A DNA stretch of 5,678 nucleotides from Anaerolineae bacterium (GCA_021162125.1 JAGGZG010000147.1:1-5678); one strand, 5' to 3'; numbered from the stretch's first letter, positions 1-5,678 are shown. The notes: generated by a model from the letters alone, not told the origin. Numbers and translations: made by a program.

Positions 1-47
1 CCTCCCCCTAGCCCCCTCCCTGCCAGGGAGGGGGCTAGGGGGAGGGG
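1..47. repeat. Perfect G/C-rich inverted repeat with G-quadruplex motif, cut by the window edge
   Basis: Bases 1-20 are the exact reverse complement of bases 26-45, with TGCCA between them. T21 and A25 can also pair, giving a 21-bp stem with a 3-base GCC loop. The right arm continues as GGGG, so the stem may extend left of the window. Bases 26-47 contain four G-tracts of at least three (26-28, 30-34, 38-42, 44-47) with loops of 1, 3 and 1 bases, which fits the standard quadruplex pattern. No T-run follows, so this is not a canonical intrinsic terminator. It could still end or protect the upstream transcript, or be a copy of a dispersed G/C-rich palindromic repeat. The sequence is certain; the role is inferred. 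Confidence 0.85.
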
Positions 48-108
48 CGGATGGAGTCTTAGCTTGATGCCTATGATGGCACACCCCCCTCTTCGCTTGC
101 ACTCCTAT

Positions 109-156
109 CAGACTTCGGAAGTCTGCACGGTGCTCTTTGTAGACTTCCGAAGTCTT
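109..156. promoter_or_regulatory. Paired palindromes, candidate operator or leader hairpin
   Basis: AGACTTCGGAAGTCT (110-124) and AGACTTCCGAAGTCT (141-155) are each palindromic around one central base, and each is the exact reverse complement of the other. The first extends by one further pair, C109 with G125. Their centres (117 and 148) are 31 bp apart, close to three turns of B-DNA, which would put two dimeric regulators on the same face. As RNA they could form either two short hairpins (7 and 6 bp) or one 15-bp stem with a 16-base loop, ending 16 bases before the Shine-Dalgarno. An operator for the liv operon, a leader structure, or a dispersed genomic palindrome all remain possible. No regulator gene is visible in the window. 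Confidence 0.55.
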
Positions 157-171
157 AAGCTACCTGGTTGT

Positions 172-177
172 GGGAGG
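172..177 (+). promoter_or_regulatory. livH ribosome binding site
   Basis: GGGAGG lies 10 bases before the ATG at 188. It settles the livH start: the in-frame GTG at 170 overlaps this Shine-Dalgarno sequence and has none of its own. Confidence 0.85.
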
Positions 178-187
178 AAAGCGCAAC

Positions 188-1186
188 ATGAAAGATAAAC
201 TTATTAAGGTGCTTCTCAAGGCATTGAGTTGGGGCGTACTCGCAGTCGTTGGAGGGGTGATCCTCTCAATCGTCGGAGGATGGATCGCTAAAGACCCTAT
301 CACTTTCACCCAGCAGGTCCTCAATGGGCTGCAACTTGGCTTCGTATACGCCATGATCGCCGTGGGCTATACGCTGATCTACGGTGTGCTGAAGTTGATC
401 AACTTTGCCTACGGGGATGTCTTCATGGTCGGGGCATTCATCTCCTACTTTGGCATCACCAAATACGGCTTTTCTTTCCTGCCGGCTCTGTTGCTGGCTG
501 CGGTGGGCTGCGTTTTCCTGACGGTGATCATTGACCGCGTGGCTTACAAACCCCTGCGCGAGTCCCCCCGCATCGCGGCCCTGATCACTGCCCTGGGCAT
601 GTCCATTTTCCTAGAGTACTTTACCGCCCTCAAGTTCGTCTTTGGCCCCGACTACATCGCTTTCGAACGACCCTTCAAGCTAATAACCTGGAATGTGGGG
701 GGGGTAACGTTCACCAACATCCAGTTGGTCATCTTCGCGACCTCAGTCATATTTTTCCTCGGAGTGCAGTACATCATAAAGCGCACTAAAATGGGCAAGG
801 CCATGCGCGCCAGCGCGTTCGACAAGGGTACCGCCCGGTTGATGGGCATTAACGTCAACGCCGTCATCGCCGCCACATTCGCCCTGACTGGAGCGCTGGC
901 CGGGACGGCGGCCATGTTGTATGCCACCGCCTACCCTCAGATTTGGACTTTTATGGGTATTCAGCCTGGTCTGAAAGCGTTCGTGGCCGCGGTCATCGGC
1001 GGCATCGGCAGCATTCCAGGTGCTTTTGTGGGCTCGTTGATCATGGGTTTCGTCGAGGCTATGACGGTAGGTTATGTCCCTCTGGGGTCTACCCTTAAAG
1101 ATGGTGTCGCCTTCCTGTTGCTGATCGCTATCCTTCTCATTAAACCTACCGGCATCTTCGGCGACCCGTTCGAAGAGACAAAGTAG
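188..1186 (+). CDS. livH: Branched-chain amino acid ABC transporter permease LivH
   Basis: This is an inner-membrane permease (332 aa) that, paired with LivM, forms the transmembrane channel of a high-affinity Leu/Ile/Val-type importer (HAAT family, BPD_transp_2). Visible family marks are the NGLQLGFVYAMIAVGYTLIYG segment and INFAYGD around residues 46-77. An EAA-like ATPase-coupling loop at about 210-224 contains ARLMGINVN. GGIGSIPGAF lies at 271-280 and the conserved end LLIKPTGIFG at 316-325. About eight hydrophobic segments can be seen. Relative to E. coli LivH, the N-terminus is about 33 residues longer and carries an extra hydrophobic helix (about 12-33). The start is set by the Shine-Dalgarno at 172-177. 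It is the first gene of the operon visible here; livM begins 16 bp after the stop. A run of eight G lies inside the gene (697-704). Substrate could also be short amides or urea, as some family members differ; sequence alone does not decide. Confidence 0.93.
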   Translation: MKDKLIKVLLKALSWGVLAVVGGVILSIVGGWIAKDPITFTQQVLNGLQLGFVYAMIAVGYTLIYGVLKLINFAYGDVFMVGAFISYFGITKYGFSFLPALLLAAVGCVFLTVIIDRVAYKPLRESPRIAALITALGMSIFLEYFTALKFVFGPDYIAFERPFKLITWNVGGVTFTNIQLVIFATSVIFFLGVQYIIKRTKMGKAMRASAFDKGTARLMGINVNAVIAATFALTGALAGTAAMLYATAYPQIWTFMGIQPGLKAFVAAVIGGIGSIPGAFVGSLIMGFVEAMTVGYVPLGSTLKDGVAFLLLIAILLIKPTGIFGDPFEETK

Positions 1187-1202
1187 AAGGGGATGGAATG
1201 GG

Positions 1203-2546
1203 ATGAAAACGAAAATTCGCTCACTACCTACCTGGCTGACAGCAGGACTGTTCTTTTTGATCGTCGGTGTCACGTTTCAGATCGTTTTTAGCCGGGGATG
1301 GCTCAGCGAGTATTGGCAAGTAATCATCATGCTCGGAACAATTATGGGGATTTCTACCCTGGGTCTAAACCTGAAGTATGGGTATGGGGGAATGTTCGCT
1401 CTGGCCCAGGCGGCGTTCTACGGCATCGGCGCTTACTCCTCCGCCTTGATCACCAAAGACTGGGTCGTGGGGTGGAGCGGAAACCCGGCCGGGGGGCTGG
1501 CCGGCGTCCTGGCTCTCGATGTGGGATTTATCCTGGCCGTAGTTGCGATCTACTATCTCAAGATCGGCCGTCTGCGCCGCCGTTTACGAGACGGACTCTC
1601 CAGGTGGCTTACCACCTTCGAAGCCTCAGTGCTGGCAACGTCTACCGCACTGGTGGTGGGGGTGCTGATCATCGTCGTCATCGGCGGAGGAAGCGGCTGG
1701 TTGGTGCGACAAGGCGTGTTGACCATCGTACCACCGGCATTGGGCGCTCTGCCCTCGGCCGTATCGCAGCAGGTGATCCTCGCCCTTGCCCTGCTGGCCG
1801 GGGCTCTGCTGGCCGGGCTCATTGGCTTCCTCATCGCCCTGCCACTTCTGAGCCTGACTTACGACTACTTGTGTATTGCCACGCTGGGCTTTGGGATCAT
1901 CGCTTACGTATTCTTCAATAATGCTGACAAACTGATCCCCACGCTGAAGGGAGCACGGGGCATGGTTGGCATCCCCCAGCTGGTCACCTGGCCCTGGGTG
2001 TTTATCTGTGCGGTGATAGCCCTGGTGGTCATGCGCAATTTCATCTACTCGAGCACGGGGCGGACTGTCCTTGCCGTTAGAGATGATCCTATCGCGGCGG
2101 AGACGATGGGCATTGACGCTTACAAGGCCAGGACGCTGGCCTACACTCTGGGCTGTGCGTATGCCGGGTTGGCCGGGGGTCTATACGCCCATCTGTATGC
2201 GTTTCTACACCCCTCCGTCTTCACCTGGCTTAAATCCGTAGATCCCTTTGTGATGATGGTCTTCGGCGGGGTGGGAAGCATGACCGGCTCGCTTCTGGGA
2301 GCCTACGCTTTCGTGATTCTGCTCGAGGGACTGCGCGTCCTGCCGGCTGCGTTCGTAGACTGGCGTTACGTCATCTATCCTGTGATTCTACTGGTTGTGA
2401 TGCTGTTCCGGCCTCAGGGCCTCTTGGGATCAAGTGAGTGGGGCTTCCTGAAACCACCCAGGATAGCCGGGAGGAAACAGGTGCAGGGAACCTCTGCTGG
2501 AATGGCTCCAGCCGAGTCTCAGGCATCGGAGAGTCAAAGGAGGTGA
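1203..2546 (+). CDS. livM: Branched-chain amino acid ABC transporter permease LivM
   Basis: This is the second membrane permease (447 aa), the expected heterodimer partner of LivH. Family marks are LNLKYGYGGMFALAQAAFYG (about 55-74), YDYLCIATLGFGII (about 220-233), and GARGMVGIP (250-258). The coupling loop AVRDDPIAAETMGIDAYKAR lies at 291-310, AGLAGGLYAH at 321-330, GGVGSMTGSLLG at 355-366 and FRPQGLLG at 402-409. Between ALIT (about 84) and the ALPLL segment (about 212) lie roughly 130 residues where LivM proteins usually have about 35. The added part includes a strongly basic stretch (RLRRRLRDGLSR, 123-134) and one or two extra hydrophobic segments. The last 30 residues are a hydrophilic tail rich in Ser, Gln, Glu and Arg. 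The ATG at 1203 is preceded by AAGGGG 10 bases upstream. The TGA stop overlaps the livG ribosome binding site. Confidence 0.93.
   Translation: MKTKIRSLPTWLTAGLFFLIVGVTFQIVFSRGWLSEYWQVIIMLGTIMGISTLGLNLKYGYGGMFALAQAAFYGIGAYSSALITKDWVVGWSGNPAGGLAGVLALDVGFILAVVAIYYLKIGRLRRRLRDGLSRWLTTFEASVLATSTALVVGVLIIVVIGGGSGWLVRQGVLTIVPPALGALPSAVSQQVILALALLAGALLAGLIGFLIALPLLSLTYDYLCIATLGFGIIAYVFFNNADKLIPTLKGARGMVGIPQLVTWPWVFICAVIALVVMRNFIYSSTGRTVLAVRDDPIAAETMGIDAYKARTLAYTLGCAYAGLAGGLYAHLYAFLHPSVFTWLKSVDPFVMMVFGGVGSMTGSLLGAYAFVILLEGLRVLPAAFVDWRYVIYPVILLVVMLFRPQGLLGSSEWGFLKPPRIAGRKQVQGTSAGMAPAESQASESQRR
2536..2546 (+). promoter_or_regulatory. livG ribosome binding site overlapping the livM stop
   Basis: AAAGGAGGTGA is an essentially full-length complement of the 16S rRNA 3' end. 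Its last three bases are the livM TGA stop, and its GGAGG core lies 11 bases before the livG ATG at 2555. It supports that start over the longer frame opening at 2438 inside livM, and suggests efficient reinitiation from livM. Confidence 0.85.
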
Positions 2547-2554
2547 GGCGAACA

Positions 2555-3373
2555 ATGTCCCAGTCTATTCAAAATCCGAGCACGAGCAGCAACTCGATAG
2601 TCCTAAAGATCGATGGCCTGACCAAGTTCTTCGGTGGACTGCGCGCCGTGCACAATTTCAACATCGAGATCAAGAAAGGGGAACTCGTCGGGCTTATCGG
2701 GCCCAACGGGGCTGGCAAAACCACTATCTTCAACATGATCACCGGCATCTACCCGGTCAGCGCTGGCCACATTATCTTCAAAGGACAGGAGATTACAGGC
2801 ATACCCGCCCACGAGATCACGCAGTTGGGCATTGGCCGCACCTTCCAGAAAATCCGCATCTTCCCCAATCTCACGGTCCTGGACAATGTTCGCGTCGCCT
2901 ATCACCCCCACGCACGCTACAACCTGTTCGATGGTATCCTGCGCTCACAGCGTTTCAGTCATGGCGAGCGGGAGATGACGGAGAAAGCGCAGGAATTCCT
3001 GGGCGTGTTTGGGATGGATCAGCACCAGGATACGCTGGCCTCAAACCTGCCCTACGGCGCGCAGCGCCGACTGGAGATCGCCCGCGCGCTGGCCACGGAG
3101 CCAGACCTGCTTCTGCTGGACGAGCCGGCAGCGGGGATGAACCCCCGCGAGATCATTGAGCTGATGGAACTGATCCACTTCATCAGAGATCGTTTCGATC
3201 TGACTATCTTCCTCATCGAGCACCAGATGCGCGTGGTGATGGGCATCTGTGAGTGGTTAACAGTCCTTGACTTTGGGGAAATTCTCGCCCGCGGAACGCC
3301 GGAAGAGATCCGAAACAACCCCAAAGTAATCGAGGCTTATCTGGGTACCCAGGCGACAAGGATGGTGGCATAA
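2555..3373 (+). CDS. livG: Branched-chain amino acid ABC transporter ATP-binding protein LivG
   Basis: This is a cytoplasmic ATPase subunit (272 aa) that powers transport by LivH/LivM together with LivF. Motifs in order: Walker A GPNGAGKT (49-56), Q-loop RTFQKIRIF with Q98, and signature LPYGAQRRLEIARAL (165-179) in place of LSGGQ. These are followed by Walker B LLLLDEP (185-191) with catalytic Glu190, and H-switch His223 in LIEHQM. A signature of the form L-x-Y-G-x-Q-R-R-L-E-I-A-R is usual for LivG, so it is not a defect. The end RNNPKVIEAYLG matches the BCA_ABC_TP_C tail of the family. A Ser/Asn-rich stretch of about 14 residues precedes the first strand. The stop TAA shares its final A with the ATG of livF, so the two ATPases are probably translated in a coupled way. 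Confidence 0.96.
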   Translation: MSQSIQNPSTSSNSIVLKIDGLTKFFGGLRAVHNFNIEIKKGELVGLIGPNGAGKTTIFNMITGIYPVSAGHIIFKGQEITGIPAHEITQLGIGRTFQKIRIFPNLTVLDNVRVAYHPHARYNLFDGILRSQRFSHGEREMTEKAQEFLGVFGMDQHQDTLASNLPYGAQRRLEIARALATEPDLLLLDEPAAGMNPREIIELMELIHFIRDRFDLTIFLIEHQMRVVMGICEWLTVLDFGEILARGTPEEIRNNPKVIEAYLGTQATRMVA

Positions 3374-4083
3374 TGTTGCTGGAAGTCAAAGATCTGCACG
3401 TCTACTACGGAGCCATCCACGCATTGCAAGGCATATCCTTCCACGTGGAGAAAGGCGAGATCGTCACCCTCATCGGGGCGAACGGTGCTGGCAAGTCAAC
3501 CACACTGAACACGATCTCTGGCTTGGTCAGAGCACGCTCTGGGAGTATTAAGTTCAAGGGACAAGAAATCACCACTACACCTCCCTACGAAATCGTCTCT
3601 ACAGGGATCGTCCAGGTGCCGGAGGGACGCAAAATTTTCGCTCCTCTGACCGTGCAGGAAAACCTGGAAATGGGCGCTTTCTCGCGCAAGGACGGAGCAG
3701 CAGCCATCAAGCAAGACATGGAACAGATATTCAAGAGTTTCCCGCGTCTCAAGGAACGGCTCAACCAATATGGCGGCACCCTGTCCGGTGGTGAGCAGCA
3801 AATGCTGGCCATAGGACGAGGGTTGATGGCCGATCCCGAATTGCTGCTCCTGGATGAGCCCTCAATGGGCCTGGCTCCTATCCTGGTTGAGGAAATCTTC
3901 GAGATCATCCAGGGAATCAACCAGCGGGGAGTGAGCATTTTGCTGGTGGAGCAGAATGCTCAGATGGCTCTCTCCATTGCCAACCGGGGTTACGTGCTGG
4001 AGACGGGGCGCATCGTCCTGGAGGGCAGCGCCAAAGAACTGCGCGAGAACCCCCAGGTGAAAGTCGCCTACTTAGGCGGGTGA
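3373..4083 (+). CDS. livF: Branched-chain amino acid ABC transporter ATP-binding protein LivF
   Basis: This is the second ATPase subunit (236 aa, normal length for LivF). Motifs: Walker A GANGAGKS (35-42); VPEGRKIF (82-89), where Glu84 stands at the Q-loop position, as is usual in LivF; signature LSGGEQQMLAIGRGL (137-151); Walker B LLLLDEP (157-163) with Glu162; and LLVEQNA, where Gln194 stands at the H-switch position, again the normal LivF form. It ends ENPQVKVAYLGG. The start ATG overlaps the livG stop by one base (TAATG), with AAGGA at 3358-3362 as ribosome binding site. It closes the compact liv operon; a 112-bp spacer follows. All nucleotide-binding motifs appear intact, so the importer should be functional if its binding protein is encoded elsewhere. 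Confidence 0.96.
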   Translation: MLLEVKDLHVYYGAIHALQGISFHVEKGEIVTLIGANGAGKSTTLNTISGLVRARSGSIKFKGQEITTTPPYEIVSTGIVQVPEGRKIFAPLTVQENLEMGAFSRKDGAAAIKQDMEQIFKSFPRLKERLNQYGGTLSGGEQQMLAIGRGLMADPELLLLDEPSMGLAPILVEEIFEIIQGINQRGVSILLVEQNAQMALSIANRGYVLETGRIVLEGSAKELRENPQVKVAYLGG

Positions 4084-4094
4084 TAAATGCACAC

Positions 4095-4129
4095 CGGGCG
4101 GGCCTGGCCGGAACGTTCATGCCCGCCCG
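4095..4129 (+). other. Intergenic G/C hairpin between livF and the binding-protein gene
   Basis: CGGGCGGGC (4095-4103) and GCCCGCCCG (4121-4129) are perfect 9-bp arms around a 17-base loop, starting 12 bases after the livF stop. The following bases (TGCAAAAGCG) contain no T-run, so it does not look like a standard intrinsic terminator. It may act as a weak or factor-assisted terminator, or as an mRNA-stabilising element separating expression of the importer from the next gene. The loop contains a small palindrome, GAACGTTC (4111-4118). Confidence 0.6.
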
Positions 4130-4181
4130 TGCAAAAGCGCTAATCCAACCTCCCAGGGTTCTGTGCCAATGCCCAGGAACC

Positions 4182-4186
4182 GGAGG
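4182..4186 (+). promoter_or_regulatory. Ribosome binding site favouring the GTG start at 4196
   Basis: GGAGG lies 9 bases before GTG 4196. Two in-frame upstream starts exist, ATG at 4169 and GTG at 4163, preceded only by a weak AGGG at 4155-4158. The GTG 4196 start gives a 23-residue lipoprotein signal of ordinary shape. The ATG start would add nine mostly basic residues and is the main alternative. Confidence 0.6.
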
Positions 4187-4195
4187 AAACGCGGG

Positions 4196-5678
4196 GTGAG
4201 AGTCAAACCTATACTGGTCGTGCTGGCAATAGCCACGGCCATCAGCATGGCGCTGGCAAGCTGCGCACCCATCGAGGTGACAACGCCGCGCCCGGAAACA
4301 ACCATAATCGTCGGCACCTGCGCCACCCAGCCACCAATGGAATTCCTCGACGAACAGGGTACATTGGTAGGGCTGGACGTGGACCTGATGCGGGCTGTCA
4401 CGGAAGCGGCGGGCCTGACCCCTGAATTCGTGGACGCGCCCGCCGACGCGCTCATCGCCGGGCTGGACGCAGGCCAGTTCGACGCGGTAATCTCCTCTCT
4501 GCACATCACCCCCGAACTGGAAGACCTGGCCGACTTCACCAAACCCTACCTCAATGGCGGACAGGTGGTCGTCGTCCGCACCGGAACGGACGACATCCGC
4601 AGCCACCGCGATCTGGCCGGGCGCAAGGTAGGCGTCCAACTGCGCTCCAACGGGGCCAAAGCCGTCGAAAAAATCAAAGGCGCTAGCGTCCAAACCTACG
4701 ACACGATTGACCTGGCCTTCGTGGACCTGGTGGGTGGCCAACTCGACGCCGTCGTGACCGCTGCCCCGGTCGCTTACGACTTCGTGTATAGCTACGACGG
4801 CAAGATACAGATCGCCGGTCAGCCCTTCACCACGGAGCACCTGGGCATCGCCGTGCGCAAGGGCAACACCGCCCTGCTCGATAAGCTCAACGCGGGCCTG
4901 TCCATCGTCCAGGCCCAGGGTCTGGTGGACGAGTTGGTGCGCAAGTGGACCACGCCGCCGGAACTGGTCGTCCCCGAACCGAAAGGGCTCATCAAGTTCG
5001 TCTCCGCCCTGGACGAGTACACCGTGCAAATCACCCTCAACCGCCCAGATGGCACCTTCCTGTCCAGTCTGGCCATGCCGCCCCTGGGCATGATGAGCCC
5101 CACTGCCATCCGCGAGCACCCGACCGACCTGTACCGGCATCCCGTGGGCACCGGCCCCTTCCAACTGGCGGGCTGGACGCCCGGCGAGGCAATCACCCTG
5201 ACCCGCAACGAGGACTACTGGGGCGAACCCGCCAAAGCGCAGACCTTGACTCTGCGCATCATGCCCGATTCCGCATTACGGGTGCGGGCGGTACTCAGCG
5301 GCACGGTGAACAGCACCTACGGGCTTCCCCCGCAGGCCATCGCCACGCTAAAAGACAACGAGGAAACCCAGGCTCTCCTCCGGCCGGCGCGGGCCATCGG
5401 CTACCTGGCGATCAACCAGGATTTCGCCCCCCTGGATAACCTCCAGGTACGGCAAGCGCTGAACCAGGCCATAGACCGCGCCGGGCTGGTCAAGACCGCT
5501 TTCCCCGACAACGGCCAGGTGGCCCGCAGCTTGATTCCCCCGGCGGCCTTCGGCTACGACGAAAAAGCTCCCACCTACGATTACGACCCGGCGGAAGCGC
5601 GCTCACTGCTGGCCTCGGCGGGCTACACCCAGGGCTTCACCACCACACTGTGGATCCCGCCGGCCCTGCCCCCTTACC
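4196..5678 (+). CDS. Chimeric solute-binding lipoprotein: family 3 domain fused to N-truncated family 5 domain (partial, 3' end off window)
   Basis: 494 codons are present with no stop before the edge. Residues 1-23 form a lipoprotein signal: a short basic start, a hydrophobic core and the lipobox Leu-Ala-Ser-Cys with Cys23 as predicted lipidation site. This places the protein outside the membrane. Residues about 36-251 match a family-3 (SBP_bac_3) binding domain: PPMEFLDEQGTLVGLDVDLM (46-65), DFTKPY (113-118), LAGRKVGVQ (140-148), LDAVV (183-187) and a closing helix to KWT. From about residue 264, FVSALDEYTVQITLNRP starts a family-5 (SBP_bac_5, DppA/OppA-like) segment, continuing with HPVGTGPFQLAGW (315-327), NEDYWG (338-343), VRQALNQAID (418-427) and YDPAEARSLLASAGY (463-477). 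The family-5 N-terminal part, normally well over 100 residues before this point, is absent. The gene is more GC-rich than the liv genes. It may bind a ligand for another transporter; the ligand is unknown. Family assignment is confident, function is not. Confidence 0.85.
   Translation, partial: MRVKPILVVLAIATAISMALASCAPIEVTTPRPETTIIVGTCATQPPMEFLDEQGTLVGLDVDLMRAVTEAAGLTPEFVDAPADALIAGLDAGQFDAVISSLHITPELEDLADFTKPYLNGGQVVVVRTGTDDIRSHRDLAGRKVGVQLRSNGAKAVEKIKGASVQTYDTIDLAFVDLVGGQLDAVVTAAPVAYDFVYSYDGKIQIAGQPFTTEHLGIAVRKGNTALLDKLNAGLSIVQAQGLVDELVRKWTTPPELVVPEPKGLIKFVSALDEYTVQITLNRPDGTFLSSLAMPPLGMMSPTAIREHPTDLYRHPVGTGPFQLAGWTPGEAITLTRNEDYWGEPAKAQTLTLRIMPDSALRVRAVLSGTVNSTYGLPPQAIATLKDNEETQALLRPARAIGYLAINQDFAPLDNLQVRQALNQAIDRAGLVKTAFPDNGQVARSLIPPAAFGYDEKAPTYDYDPAEARSLLASAGYTQGFTTTLWIPPALPPY

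Larger units (their letters stand above)
48..187 (+). other. Gene-free leader region upstream of livH
   Basis: No open reading frame with coding character is seen between the left-edge hairpin and livH. The stretch holds the paired palindromes at 110-155 and the livH ribosome binding site. A TATGAT at 72-77 resembles a -10 box, but no acceptable -35 lies about 17 bases upstream of it, so no promoter is assigned. If transcription began soon after that hexamer, both palindromes would lie in the 5' untranslated leader. Confidence 0.6.

Noticed and set aside
72..77. TATGAT as a livH promoter -10 box
   Set aside because: No reasonable -35 element lies 16-18 bases upstream (the region there is GGATGG-like), so a sigma-70 promoter cannot be supported.
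1..187. CRISPR-like or tandem-repeat array from the repeated palindromes
   Set aside because: Only two palindromic units in opposite orientation are present, with no series of equal repeats and spacers.
743..1273. 176-codon minus-strand open frame opposite livH
   Set aside because: It lies antisense to a conserved permease, with no domain, no ribosome binding site evidence and overlap into livM.
1298..1921. 207-codon plus-strand frame inside livM
   Set aside because: It is an alternate frame of livM with an Arg/Gly/Pro-rich translation; the livM frame has the conserved permease motifs.
2438..2554. Upstream extension of livG into livM
   Set aside because: The added 39 residues have no family similarity, while a near-perfect ribosome binding site precedes the ATG at 2555.
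2555..3373. Defective ABC signature in LivG (LPYGA instead of LSGGQ)
   Set aside because: L-x-Y-G-x-Q-R-R-L-E-I-A-R is the usual form in LivG proteins, so it is not a sign of inactivity.
4117..4146. Possible promoter for the binding-protein gene (TTCATG and TAATCC)
   Set aside because: Both hexamers match the consensus poorly and they overlap the hairpin; chance similarity is likelier.
3917..5164. 415-codon open frame on the minus strand opposite livF and the binding-protein gene
   Set aside because: The plus strand encodes clear family motifs throughout. The antisense translation is low-complexity (Gly, Val, His, Arg rich), shows no recognisable domain, and is explained by high GC.
4945..5439. 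164-codon plus-strand open frame overlapping the binding-protein gene
   Set aside because: It is out of frame with the family-5 segment, which carries recognisable conserved motifs; the translation is Pro/Arg/His rich without a domain.

Overview
The window carries four complete plus-strand genes, livH, livM, livG and livF. They encode the two permeases and two ATPases of a branched-chain (or related hydrophobic/amide) amino-acid ABC importer. They are followed by the 5' part of a fifth plus-strand gene that runs off the right edge. Moderate-to-high GC, G/C-rich palindromes between genes and the style of the solute-binding protein are compatible with a Chloroflexota (Anaerolineae-like) bacterium. 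That assignment is an impression from the sequence, not a phylogenetic result.

Layout. Positions 1-187 hold no gene. They start with a perfect 20-bp G/C-rich hairpin at the left edge, whose right arm is also a four-tract G-quadruplex motif. Next come two near-identical 15-bp palindromes, 31 bp apart centre to centre, just upstream of the livH ribosome binding site. livH (188-1186), livM (1203-2546), livG (2555-3373) and livF (3373-4083) are packed with gaps of 16 bp, 8 bp and a 1-bp overlap, so they almost certainly form one operon. A 112-bp spacer with a 9-bp G/C hairpin but no U-tract follows. The last gene (4196 to the edge) is visibly more GC-rich.

How it works together. LivH and LivM should form the membrane channel, and LivG and LivF the ATPase pair. 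The expected Leu/Ile/Val-type periplasmic binding protein (LivK/LivJ, Peripla_BP_6 family) is not in this window; it may lie upstream. The downstream gene encodes a solute-binding lipoprotein of a different kind. It joins a complete family-3 (amino-acid type) binding domain to a family-5 (peptide/nickel type) domain that lacks its N-terminal part. Three ligand-contact motifs of the family-3 domain are also altered. This chimera is the most unusual item in the window. Other points worth a look are the paired palindromes, a roughly 100-residue insertion in LivM, and the hairpin/quadruplex at the left edge. Otherwise the liv operon looks ordinary and intact.
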